NCBI RefSeq assembly: GCF_042242105.1 | Contig: NC_092016.1 | Location: 4,697,501 to 4,761,500 of the forward strand | Origin: Pempheris klunzingeri | Taxonomy: Eukaryota; Chordata; Actinopteri; Acropomatiformes; Pempheridae | Length of the DNA: 64,000 nt | Direction: 5' to 3' | Part shown: one piece after another, positions 45,331 to 57,607 of the stretch | Layout: the number at the start of each line of letters is the position of its first letter | Numbering within the stretch: the stretch's first letter is position 1 | The notes under the pieces: generated by a model | Database searches by the model: none | Seen by the model: only the letters and a program-made list of their open reading frames with translations | What the model was told of the DNA's origin: nothing | Translations under genes and position numbers: made by a program

Positions 45331-47106
45331 TTTAATAAGCATGGGAGTCGACAGGGGTTGTGGGAGTTGAGCTGGGGCTTTCCATCTTTCTCAATGTGGA
45401 AATTATTTATTGCTATTCCTGCTGTGTGTGTCTAAAAGTTTAATGTCCACATAAAAAGTGGCTTTACATGCAAATGTGGGTGTAGTGTGTGTGTGTTTTC
45501 CCCTCTTTTCTCCCCTGTCATTTGCCTCTAAAAGCTATACGAACAAGGCACCCCTGACGATCTTGTTCCACATGACTTCCTCTGCTACACTATAAATAGA
45601 TCCATTTACATTGCATTTCATGGCTGAGCTCTCTCTCAATATTTCAGAGGCCCACCAGTAAATTGACCATTAATCATTTATTGCTCACTTGTTCATCTCA
45701 TTTTGCACATAGCATCTGCTTAGATATTACAGAGCACTGGCCACAGCAACTATCAGTCTTTTCAGTTTTCTGTCAATGAGAGAGAGAAAATATGACTTTG
45801 CAGCCATTTTTTATTCCAGTGTGTGCGATGGGAGTTGTATGTTGGTCACCTGAGCACGTCTCACTCATGTGATTCCTCCATCTGGTCAGGTGACAGAGGA
45901 AAGGAGACGTCGGTCAGCTGTGACTTTCTTTTGTGAGGAGAAAATCTTGCCTCTGATTCGATTACACTCTTGAGTATCAGCCTGTGATGTCCAGTAATTG
46001 AATTGTGTGATGTACCAACTTTCTCTCATCCTGCTTCATCAACAGAATAACTTTTAACAGCGGGTGTGAAGGAGACATAATGAGAGCAGAGTGAGAAAGT
46101 GTGCAAAAAGTAAGAGTCAGACCTCTGAATTAAAATGCACAGTGACATTCAGCTGAACTTTCTGATCTATTTCGATGGTCTCCCAGCCTCTTGTATTGAA
46201 TACTAAATACTGGTTGATGTTGTGGAGGCAAGAAAGATGATTTTTATTCTGTGGGATTGATATTTTACATAGCTGACAAAGAAAAAGATGACTGTTTCTA
46301 TAGTTTACACATTGTATCAGTCGCTGCGGTTACATGGACAATATTTCTTCAATCCAGCTGAAATCATCCCAATCAGAGTTTCCCACTTCACTGTTAACAT
46401 GGATGATGAATTAAGTGATCCGATATGATATGAGTTTATGTGCCCCGAAGCATTTAATCAGAAGATAACCTTTTGACATGTGCAAATTGGCACCCCCCGC
46501 TGTGAAGCGTCTAATCTGCAGAAATATCACAGAAGAAGAAGACGTCACCGTTCCCCCCACATGGAATCCATTTATTCCACTCAGAGAGAAATCAGAAATC
46601 AGAATAAGTGTTATTACTAATATTGTCCTACTGAACTGATTATCAAAGGTTTATACCCTCTGAGCCCAACTACTTCCGATCATGTCCGTCTCTTCCGATA
46701 TTCTGATTGGGTTATTGTTCCGATAATCAGTGCAATGTTGGGATCAATGTAGACGCAGCTAGTGGCGGTGGTATCATGCTGGTGGTTGACTACAAAGTGT
46801 GTATTATCACTAAAGCTGTGGTTTATCTGCTTTGCTCTGTTGGACCACCTGTGTTGATCAATTGCTGTTGCCAGTTGCTTATTTGTGAAAAAGGCCTTTC
46901 TGAAGCGAACGTATAACTTTGACTGTGAAGATAAAATAACAAAAATGCAGCCATGTCTCAAAGGAGAGGGCACGGACTGGGCTCAGGTTTTGGTTTTAAA
47001 CCTTGGCAGAACTCTACTAATGACTTTTTTCACATGACATTGATTAATTTGTATTAATTTATAATGTTAATTGAATATTATTCAATTCAAGAAGTAAAGT
47101 GACTGC

Positions 47107-47475
47107 TTAAAGATTCAGTGTGTAGGATTTAGGGAGATCTGTTATAAAAATGGGATGTAGTATTCTATGTTTTCAGTAATGTACAAACATGTAAAACTAG
47201 GAGTCATTATCTTACAATGAGCCCTTTACATCTACAGTGGGAGTGGGTCCACCATGTTACATCGCCACGTTCCTACAGTAGCCCAGAATGGACAAACAAG
47301 GGCCTTTTGCATTTTTACGATAAAGTTGCAGCTTGGTTTTGGTGGTGCAAAATGCACCAGATGGAAGACAAAGAAGAACAAAGAAGAGGAGGAGCATTCT
47401 GCGAGGAGGATCACTGTTAATATTCAGCTTCGGCCACCGCTGGATGCCACTGAATCCTTCCCACTGTTCCTTTAA
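47107..47475. mobile_element. TTAA-ended MITE
   Basis: A 369-bp segment bounded by TTAA on both sides. The ends form imperfect inverted repeats: left ttaaagattcagtgtgtagg followed by atttagg, right (reverse complement) ttaaaggaacagtgggaagg followed by attcagtgg. TTAA target sites are typical of piggyBac-type elements. I recognise the aacagtgtgtaggattta-type terminus as a widespread fish MITE. There is no transposase inside. Confidence 0.7.
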
Positions 47476-48915
47476 AGTATTTGTAAAAACATCAGCAAAC
47501 CTCCATTGAACGTAAAAAACAGAAAATCCGATTTGTGCTTTTCATCATGCTGCTTTGCTGACAGTATTTCCCATTCACTTTGACTTTGTTAAAAATATTC
47601 ATTCATGCGTTTACACTGATCTGTATAAAGGTTATATAAGTTCTGAAACAGAGCCACATCTCTAGAAAATCCTCCACGGCGCTGTCACATTTACATTCTC
47701 CATTTTCGCCAATTGAGTCTTGATGGAGTCGTACATCTGTGTGACACCACAGATGCAGAGACTGGAGATGCTCTGCTGGCTTCCCTCTCACTATATGAAC
47801 ATGAGCGGTGAATGTGAGCTGTCCCAGGGCACACATTTCAATGCTGAAAATCAGCGATTTTTTTTCTCTTTAATGCTGTTACTTCTGCATACTCAAGATG
47901 ACATTTCTCCCCGGAGACTAACTCATTACCTTTCCCTCCCCGTCATCCATCCGAGCTAACAGCGAGCTGACAAACTGTCCTTTGGGCTGTTTAACTCTGT
48001 CAAGATTGCTGCGCATATTAGTCTTGTCTTTGCACAGACAGCCAACGCTGCTGCACAGAAATCCTTACAACACATCCAGCATCAAAACCTTTAATAAATG
48101 ACTCTTATCGTTTTTATCTTCTGTGACCCTTCCTCTGTCTTGATTGGATGGTGGAATACTTCACTCTAGGTCTGACTCTGCATTATTGCATCACGCCTTC
48201 AGATGTATTTATTACATAATAGTCTAAGAAAAGACCACAGCAGCCCAGGAAGGCCTCAGCTTCTGTAAAAATAGAATGGCAGGCACGAAACGATCTGGTT
48301 ATATTTAGCAACAGCACTCCATCCAAGTCTAAGAATAGCAGGAGAAATGCTTCATATTCATCCTTCGACTTGCCAGGACATTTCTATCCCTGTCCCTTCT
48401 GAGTGGAGTGGACAGACGCTGCCTTCCGTAGGGTTGGTGTATGGTCGTGTGCTGGCTGCGGGCCTTTTTTTTGAGGTGCATGTCATCAAAAATTTTACAC
48501 ACTATTCTTTATTCCATTACTCATCACCACATACTTCAGCGTGCAGGCATCTCGCAGATGATGAGCTTATAAGGGGCAGCGAGGGAAATAAAACTGGCAG
48601 AAACGGCAGCTTGGAGACTCAAAAAGCTGCCCATGTCGGCTAAAGTGATATTAGATTCATGCAGAGCTTGTTCAACTCTGCTTTATTGCTTCAGCGTCTC
48701 AGTGCTCAGCGCAGGTGGTCCCCGTAGTGAGAAACACTAAGACGTGTGATTCCCCTTGAGGTTCTTATTAAAAAGTACTTTTTTTGTGTCAGATAAGATG
48801 AAGCGGGCGCTGATGGAGCTATTTAAGAAAATTATTAATCTACTTTATGAGAATCTAGATCTCTAAAAGATCGTTTCCGACTTCATTTAGTTCAAGTTGT
48901 GAGTCATAGTAAAAT

Positions 48916-49030
48916 AAATCAATCATTCAATCAATATTTATATAGCGCTAGTTCATAACAGTGGTATCTCAGGACGCTTTCCACAAAGAGCAGGTCTAGA
49001 TCAAACTCTTTAATTAAGAGAGAGACACAA
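48916..49030 (-). repeat. LINE/SINE 3' tail, copy 2
   Basis: On the minus strand it runs through a gacctgctctttgtgg-type segment to ctagcgctatataaatattg and then attgaatgattgatt. It is homologous to the tail of 17395-17826. Confidence 0.65.
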
Positions 49031-51529
49031 CGATTGAGGAATTCAAAATTAAGGATTCAAGAATCCCCACGTGAGAAAGATGGAAAGCATCAAATCACTT
49101 CACAAATACAAATAGTTTCATCACATAGATTTGGTTTTACTTTTTACTGCTTGTGTTACTATTGGTTGATACTATCCATCACGTTGTTCTTAGTTCTCAG
49201 AAAGCCTAATGTAGAAGGTAGAATGACCACTTTTAGGGACGGAGTCACTTAGTGGGGTCAAAAAGGCCGATCACAGGAAGCAACCTTTTGCTGCTGATCA
49301 ACAAACATTACTGTGTAAGATATCAAGTTCTCCAGAGTCTGAGCTACCGGCATCCACCAAGATTTCCTTCACATGTAAAAAATTATAAACTATAAAAACA
49401 CTTTACACTTTGTAAAAATTGTGGTTTTACAAAGTTACATGCAGGAAATAACTTTTCAGAAGACGTTTCGGATGGTGAGTTTACCTCAAAAAAGCTCCGG
49501 GTGGATAAACTTTTTATACAAGTCCCCTAAAGTGATACTGATACCAATAGTACTTTTAATTTGATACCTTTTCTAAATGGTGCCCTACTGGTGCCCTAAC
49601 CTGCCGGCCTCTACCACATCTCTTTCAATGCTGTGGTTGTAACCATGCAGATGATGCAGAGTTGTATCTCCGTCAAGCCTACTACTTTTAGCAACTGGGC
49701 TTCACTGCATGGCTGCTTAGGCGATGTAAAATATTGCATGTGCCATAACTTGCTCGAACCCTGTTCATCGGTAGTCCACTCGTGTTTTATCAACTGTGGA
49801 GTAGTGGAAGTTATAAAAAAATTAGATAAATGATGTCAACTGTCAACAAAACAAAGTAATTTTATATTGTCAAAGGTAGAATTCTTCTCATTATCATTAT
49901 TGTTGGAGGTATTGTTGTGATGCCTAGTTTACTGGTCTGAAAAGTTACTGAACTGTTCAAAGTTCAGCAGCCTACTAACCAGAAAAAGGTCTTTTCACAC
50001 TTCACTGGCTATCAATTGTCTTAAGAAATCATGAAAAAATACTATTAATCACACATCACATGGCGTGGTGACCCCTCAGTGTCCTACAGCCCAGCTCAGC
50101 ACTGCCTATTAAATCCTGTCTCAAAACCCATTTTTATAGGATATCTTTTCTACAGAACTAACATTCTTTCTGTCTTTTAATGTGAGGTGGCCTCTTATAC
50201 GCAAATAACTTGTTTCTTTTACTTTCTTAACAAGGAAGAGCACAATTTTATTTATCGAAGTGTATTTTTTTTATGACAGATGTTCCATAGTCATATGATA
50301 ACCCCACAGATCTCCACTCTCTGTAGTATCTCATTTTGGTTGTAATTGTGTGATGTAACATTAACATACCGTTCTTTTGGTGTCCCTGTATGTGGAGGGA
50401 GGGGGGGGGGGAGGGGCGCATGAGTGCCAATTAAAGTTTCTGATTATAGCTTGAAGTGGGAGGCGTCCACAATAACATGAAGTTAAAAGTCATATGCAGA
50501 TAAACATACAGAGCAGATAGTGATGAGGGCTCATTAAAGCCTTGGACAGGACTGCAACGAGGAAGAGAGAAAAGTCTACCGGCTGTAATTAGCACACTGT
50601 CACTTGTTACAAAGCAGCCCACGTTCTTAGCATGTCAGATCACTTCCCAGCAGCTTCTACCAATTGTTTGTTGCTATTCTGAAAGAGAGCAACATCTGTG
50701 CCAGATAATAAAGCAGAAGTGCCTCAAAATTAATAGACAAACATTTGACTGTGCATTTCTAATGACAGGAGGCTAATACACTGATAAACCACTGAATGAA
50801 TAAACTGTATAGCACATAAAGATTCACATGAGATATTCTTATAAATGGATTGTAAAATTTGGATGTGATTTCCTGCACCATGAAGCAGAGGGTAAGTTAT
50901 GTTCCCTCTGCTCTAGAAAAGCCATATACTGGCATTTCTGACTCTCTTGATGCTCCACGCGGTAAATAAATAAGCAGGGATGTGATCATACAAAGAGTGT
51001 CGGTGTCATATAATGTAAAAAGTAAAAGGGCTCTGAGGAAGCCGTCAACCGTAAACTCCAGATGGCTCCATGAGAGTGGGAAACCTCTCAGTATATGACA
51101 GCACTACAACCTCTGACTGCAGGCAGTCATGCGAAAACATCATAAACCCAAACCCCTTTCAAAACCTTTCGGTTAAACTGGAGCATCCGTGGGAGCCTGA
51201 ATACAGACCTGTTTTTATTAGTTCCTAAAACAGTGAGATTTCAGAGCTACAAAGTTGGAGATGTTGATGCAGAACAGAGGTAATTAAATGATGTTTCACC
51301 AAACAGACTTGTTTTTGTGAGCCCCCTGTTATTCAAATCAGCCTAAAGGCACCAACCAGTGGAGTACACTACTGGGCGCATAATGAAGATTTAATTGAAT
51401 AAAAATATTAAGATTCAAGACTTCTTCAGAGGGCCTGAGAGCTGTCTGCTAAGTACTGCACAAAACAGCGTTTACGTGCTCCTCCTCCTCCATTACTGTG
51501 GATGTAGTCCTCTGCTTGAGCTGAGCTGT

Positions 51530-51530
51530 T

Positions 51531-51560
<30 letters not shown>
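51530..51560. repeat. (TTG)n microsatellite
   Basis: About ten TTG units in non-coding DNA. Confidence 0.9.
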
Positions 51561-51561
<1 letters not shown>

Positions 51562-51609
51562 GAAGACACTGTTTGAGTCTGCATAGTTATCTAGACGCTA
51601 TTACCAAAC

Positions 51610-52009
51610 TTTATATGAAAGCGTGAGGGCGGATCGTGATCGAGGTATTCCTGGCTCCTACGGATCGCTGCTGCGGATCGGCTGCATTCGTGGGCCTGCT
51701 CGACTCCCACCGTTTCTATTACTGTTGTTAGTCATTATCCATTGTTAGTCATACTGTTCATTATTAGTCATATTCTTATTATCATTATATACTTGTTATT
51801 GTTATCATCGTTCTCTCTCTCTCTCTCCCACCCACATCCAACATGGCTTCACACAGAAGGCCGGTGAAGAGAAGTTTTTCCTGCTCGCTCATTCACGGTT
51901 CTTGAATCCTTAAATTTGAATTCTTGAATCATTTCATCTCTCTTAGTTAAAGAACATGAAAAGTGTCTCGATATCAATTGGCACTATATAAGTAGAGATT
52001 GATTGATTA
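51610..52009 (+). repeat. LINE/SINE 3' tail, copy 3
   Basis: It shares the order of blocks with 17395-17826: a tattagtcat-rich part, a CT-rich run, cacccacatccaacatggct, then attggcactatataagtaga and gattgattgatt. The left edge is approximate. Confidence 0.65.
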
Positions 52010-55000
52010 AAGGTCTTTGACAAACATAAAGTTTTTATGAATGACCATTTTGTCAGGTAGCTCCCACAGACTCCTGTGTCCTTCCATCCTTATTTTTCCA
52101 CTAGCTTAACACCAGGTAGGTACCAGATGTTCTCTGCCTGCCACATCAGCATTTACAGATGACGTTATACATCGTGACAGTATGATTGGCTGCGTGTCAG
52201 ACAGAGCACGGATGCCCTGAGTACATGCCACAGACTCCCATTTAAATGAGCCAATTTTTATTGTGGAGAAAGAGATTTACATCTAATTAAATATCGTGAG
52301 TTCAAGTTAATGTGACAATATTTAAATTGCATTCGCTTTGTGCCAAATGTTCTGCTTGTTTGTTTGAAGTTAGTCTTACTATGAAGAATTTCATCATTAC
52401 GGCTGTGAAAATACGATTCACAGTATGTTACTGTTAAACTCTGTTTTATTACAACTTATCAGATTAAAATGTTTAGTTTTTTACATTTAGTTTCACTGAG
52501 ATAATGATGGAGAATGTCCACACAGAAGCATTTATATTTGAAATAACAAATGATGGTCCCAGATTGAAGCAAAAAGACAAACATTGTGACATCATGATTG
52601 GCTGTAAGGGTCATCTGTGAATGCAGGACCCCGAGCAGGCCGAGCACATCTGGTACCTGCACCGCAGTGAGAAAATCTTTATAAACTCGGTTAAAATGTT
52701 TCCGAATTCATAACCACAAAGCTTCCCTCAAACTAAAGATACAGTTTAAGGGGACGTCTCAAAACAGAGACATGATGAAATATAGTAAATGTAGTATGGT
52801 AAACTGGGGTAAACTCCAAGATGTATAAGAACAAGTGAGACATTTCAACTCCAGCACATGATGGCTGACTGGTTAACAATGTACAAGGTTAACAGCAATA
52901 ACCCCTAAAATTTCCAGTGTGCTTTATTGCTCAGCGATGAAGCACACATCCAGGCAGCTAACATGATCAAACAGTGGAGTGGACTCTAACACAACACAAA
53001 GGCAAGCTGTGGTACTGCGTTAGCTAATGTTGGTTATTGCTACTAAATCATGTTTACTGACGATCAAAATAAAATAAAATCAAGAGGTACACAAGCCATA
53101 ACCACGTCAACGACCGCCTGATCAGTGAACGCTGACTCAGCGCCAGTGTAGCTGACCATGCTCGGTCGTTTTAGATCAGCAATATTTAACAAGTATTATT
53201 TCTGCATCTTAAAGCCTGGTTATATTTTATTCCTCTGTGCCATAGGCCTCCATTGTTAAACTATTAAAAATACACCAGTGAGTCACACTGTTGCACTGCC
53301 TCATTACCATAAACACATACGCTGTAGTTTATTTTGACTAGATCCCACATTCGCCATCCTGCCGACAGAAATACTCATTAGAGCACCCACTCCTCTTGTA
53401 TGAGTAACATTAGCTGAAAACTACAATCACCAGCTGTTTTTGGAAATTAGTGACCATTTAAAAAAAAAAAGAAAAAAGAAACTATATATATTTGTGTGCT
53501 GTTTTTAAAGATTTCCATATTTAATCAGCTTGGGACTGAAGCAGTATTGAGAGACTCATTAACATATCTATTCTTTATACTTTTAGTGTGGTCTTGTCAT
53601 GGCATTCACTGACTGTAAGTACCAAGGCTGCTGACTTTGTCCTCAGTATTCAGGCTGTGTTTCTGAGCCACATTTGTAGGAGTTTCTGGAATGGGACAAC
53701 CTTGTTACAGCCTCTGATTGCAGTAGATGCTCACTCTAAAGGTGTAATGGTGTGAAGTACAGCTATTCCAGTGCTCTGGCTCTGCTAGAACAGATTTTAC
53801 TGGCACAGTCAAGCAGGCCAGGTGCCACCAACGTGGAGAAGAAAATGTTTTTGTGTTTCACAGCAGCCCACCATACAGATGAGCATGTTACAGATACACT
53901 ATAGCATTATGGGTATGTTTATAAAAAGATTTCATGCTGTTATCACCCCCGTGGATTGAGATAACATGAGTTTTACTGAAGTGTAGTGCCGTCCTGAGCA
54001 GTCAGCAAGGTACCAAAAACAACAACAAAAAAACATTTGATATGAATATTTATTTAAAGACTTCAATTCTTACAGAAATAGTCATATTAAACCAGTCTTC
54101 AGTGGCTTCCATATTTCCTATTAGAACAGTAAAACCTGTGCTGTCTTGCAAAATCACCACCATAAGAACTGATTTTGAGTAAATATTATGTATCAATGGA
54201 CAAATCCTGTTTGATTGGTCCTTTAGTGTATCAACAAACCATCATGCAGAAGCCATTAATCACTCTTTTGAGATCCAAAATGAGGGTCGATGAATAATAA
54301 CAGTTGGATTAATGAATTTGGGCAGATGACTTGTTTCAGTTTATGTCAAATACAGATGTGCTTTAGCTTTAAACACGGCTGCGTGGGGCTGGACAGCATC
54401 ATTCCCAGCTGACTGATTCTGCCCCCGTGCTGAGAGCGAGACAGCCCGCTTGTTTGTTTTTTTTATTCAGTTCGGGTTATTTTCCCTCTTATTCACATCA
54501 CTTCAACCACTGGGTCTGAGCGAACAATGCTGACATGAGTGTGATGAGTGGCTGTGCATGAGCGTACCAAAAAAAACAAAAAAAAAACAGAGAAGAAGAA
54601 TCAGTCGTCAAAAGAAACATCTGAAGGCATTGCACAATGTGAGATTTTTAAGGCAAAAAAGTCATCTAAAATACTCAGAAATAACAAGTAAAGATGTCAT
54701 ATTACAATTTTTCTTTTCTTTTTTTGAACCCACTGGTGCATCTCTGTTAGAAAAAAATCTATACATGCAAACTTAATGCATGCTATAAAAAACATCAGAA
54801 TTAAACAGGATATTCATCACGAGCATTCAATTAAACCACTTTGTTAATATCATAAGGTACAGTAAACAACTTTCATGTTGCATGTGTGATGATTACGTGG
54901 GCGTTCACACGGCCTGGCATGCTGACATGGTACCGCCTTGGCAGAGTGACACGAATGTGACGATGAGCGGTGGGAGGCAGCGAGGTGTAAGCCTACTTCA

Positions 55001-55470
55001 TTAAAGCTTGTATGTCCACCGGTAGCACAGGGTCTGTTTTTTTTTTCCGCCTTTTAGTTTCCTACACAATAAATGCTTTTGATTGTCACTCCTACACTGA
55101 CACAGCCTCAGAGGAACAGTGATTTCACACGTTGCAAACACATCGCTATATGTTACGACTACATAGTCCACTGGGCTCCTATGCAAACAGCGTTCATTTC
55201 CTCTTCCTGAGGGCAAATGCATGCATACCAAAGAGGAGATCTACAGGCCGTCACATCTATACTGTACAATAATTACGTAATAATAAGGTAGTCATGAAGT
55301 TTGTATAGCTTATATAGCTTGGTCGGTCAGGCCTTTTGAGCTTTGGATTGCTCCACATGTGGAAGCCATGTGCAAGTGGCTGTAGTGAGAGTGATGCTCT
55401 TTGTAAAGACTTTAGGGTTTGTTTTTTTTCCAGCCTTTCAAAAACCAAAAACAGGAGCAAAAGCTCAATT

Positions 55471-55822
55471 CTGCGTTCACATGGATTCAGGCAGACGGTA
55501 AACAGACAGACATCACTTTAGTGGACGAGAGCAGGATGGTAAAATCAGGTGAAGTCGGTGATGACTGCTGTTAAAAGTACAAATATTTTAACTTTTATCC
55601 TCAACGACAAAATGTACAACTGTTATTCAGCTCCCTCACACATGCATAATATTTTGTATACTGGTATAATGAAATATAATAATGCAATGGATACAATAAT
55701 TCTATGTAATATATTTTACTATGCTTTTTGTAAATATCTTCATGCGTGTTTTGTTTTGCCGTCCTCCGATTCCATCTGACTTTTTGTTTGGTTTTCCGGT
55801 GTCTGAATCCATGTGAACGCAG
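55471..55822. repeat. Perfect 20-bp inverted repeats, MITE candidate
   Basis: The arm at 55471-55490 (ctgcgttcacatggattcag) is the exact reverse complement of 55803-55822. The arms enclose 312 bases with no coding content. No clear target-site duplication was seen just outside the arms, so a transposon origin is not proven. Confidence 0.6.
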
Positions 55823-55879
55823 CATAAGAAAGGTGTTAATATTGTGTTTTATCTAAGCTGCAATCATTGGCAAGTCCAG

Positions 55880-55920
55880 CTAACTAACTAACTAACTAAC
55901 TAACCAACTAACCAACTAAC
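55880..55920. repeat. (CTAA)n / (CCAA)n microsatellite
   Basis: A tetranucleotide ctaa run with two ccaa variants towards its end. Confidence 0.92.
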
Positions 55921-57077
55921 AGGCCGACGAGTACACAATTAACAAACCACATTAGTTTATGGGGTCAAAAGTTCTGATTAGAGTTGGGGAAGTTTACACT
56001 CCAATAACTTCAACATAACCCGGGACAGCGGTACACACATCGTTTAGCCTTTAGGAGGAGGATCCTGTTTCTTACATTACTCTCTGAACATACTGTAGTA
56101 CAAACAAGTATTTAAGTCAAGTAGCCAAATAGATAATAAAAGCCTGATCTTGCATTTTTCTTTATCATACCTCTTAGAAGAAGACCAATGCTGTTCCTCT
56201 ATCTACTTGTTGGCTACATTAATTATTTTAGCATTATATCATTGTTGCAACCATCAACTGCAAATTTAAGACTCCTTTGATGAGATTCTTGTTTTAAAAT
56301 CAAGCTGGGAACATTAAAAGGTTGGACACAGCCTTTTTAAGACAACTCATGGAGCTAACTTTAGCTTCAGTTAGCAGCTATAGTTGATGTTAGTCTGCAA
56401 ACACACAGATGTCATTTCACCTGGCAAAATCGATATCAATCAGGTAGAAATGAGAAGTTGTGTGAGGATAGAAAGCTTGACAGGCTTAGCTAAGTAAGGG
56501 GTTTGATATCCTGGACACAAAAATGTGGTCACAGGACATGAGGGGTTGAAAAACCCAGCTTCTAAAGGTGCTGATAATGAGACAAATATCAAGTCTCTAA
56601 AACCACAGTTTCTCTGAAAAAACCCACCAAAAAGCGCTCCTAATCCTCACTCAACCCTCGCCTTGTTATGCAAGTGTCATGCATGTTTCATATTCAAATA
56701 CATGTACTAGATGTACAGTACAGTTTATATGAGAGTGTGGGGGTGAGATGAAGTTGACATTGTGTCGTGATAAATAAATGAAAGGCCCTGCCTTGTGTTT
56801 CAGGAGAGTCACAGAGTCCTGGCAGTTTGCTGCAAGTCAGCTCTCCAGAAAACATACATACAGTATATACAGTTTATATACACAGACACATATAAAAAGA
56901 CTGTTCCTGCCTAATCTGGTTCAGTCTGGTGTTGCTGCTGTCCGATACCAGACTTGAGACCAGTGCTACATTGTGCAATTCGACATCCCCGCTGTCGCAC
57001 GGGGTCCCCGCGGTGAAACAACAATACAGAAGAGTACAAAATCTATCTATCAGACCACCTGTCCCCACACTGAGGGA

Positions 57078-57607
57078 CCCTATTCAGTCAAACTGAATGA
57101 CCAGCTTCGAGTCTGGATTGAGTCTCGGCCAACAATGAGACGCTACACTTAACAATGTGTCGAATTTGGCAGAGAAATGTTGCTACGGAGTGAACTTGAT
57201 CAGCAGGTCTACTTTTAAATATCTTGCACCTTTATTATCTAACCGTTTGCTTATAAAAAAATACAGGCCTGTCGTTCATGATTTAAATATGAATAACTTA
57301 TGTATAAACATGAATAAGGCCTGTTAGTCATGATTTAAATATGATTACAGGCCTCAGTATAAAATGTAACACTTGTACCAGCAGTAAAGCAGCAGCATTA
57401 CACATACAGTATATTGACCAATACACAAAAAAGGCAAAAATTTGTACAGTGTATAAATATCTAAGAAAATGTTTTACAAGCAGTTTAGAAGTTGATGTTT
57501 TAATGAAGCATCATCAGCTAAGAAGTACTGTACGTGATGATATTGAGGCGCAAGTTTAGAAAAATGTTGTAAACCTTCTCTGATATTGATTCCTTGACTG
57601 AATAGGG
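57078..57607. repeat. Inverted-repeat pair, MITE candidate
   Basis: The 14 bases ccctattcagtcaa at 57078-57091 recur as the exact reverse complement at 57594-57607. The match extends a few bases outward with one indel. The left arm is itself followed by actgaat, giving a small internal hairpin. No transposase is encoded between the arms. Confidence 0.45.
57265..57344 (+). repeat. Direct duplication, 52-bp offset
   Basis: A 28-base block starting aggcctgt and ending catgatttaaatatga occurs at 57265-57292 and again at 57317-57344 with two differences. Confidence 0.75.

Larger units (their letters stand above)
43062..47106. other. Long non-coding region upstream of cpa2
   Basis: The first few hundred bases should contain the cpa2 promoter. 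No TATA box could be placed with confidence. No gene was recognised. It contains a G-rich tract at 45300-45330, a fragment of the AT-rich repeat family near 44805-44870, and a T-rich segment near 44130-44290 that looks like a retroelement tail. Confidence 0.5.
47476..51609. other. Non-coding stretch
   Basis: No gene was recognised. It holds a LINE/SINE tail (48916-49030), a short G run near 50399-50412 and a TTG microsatellite (51530-51560). Open frames are short and lack family signatures. Confidence 0.5.

Noticed and set aside
46318..46960. Possible hAT-type element starting with a ggttacatgg-like end.
   Set aside because: No matching inverted end or target duplication could be found.
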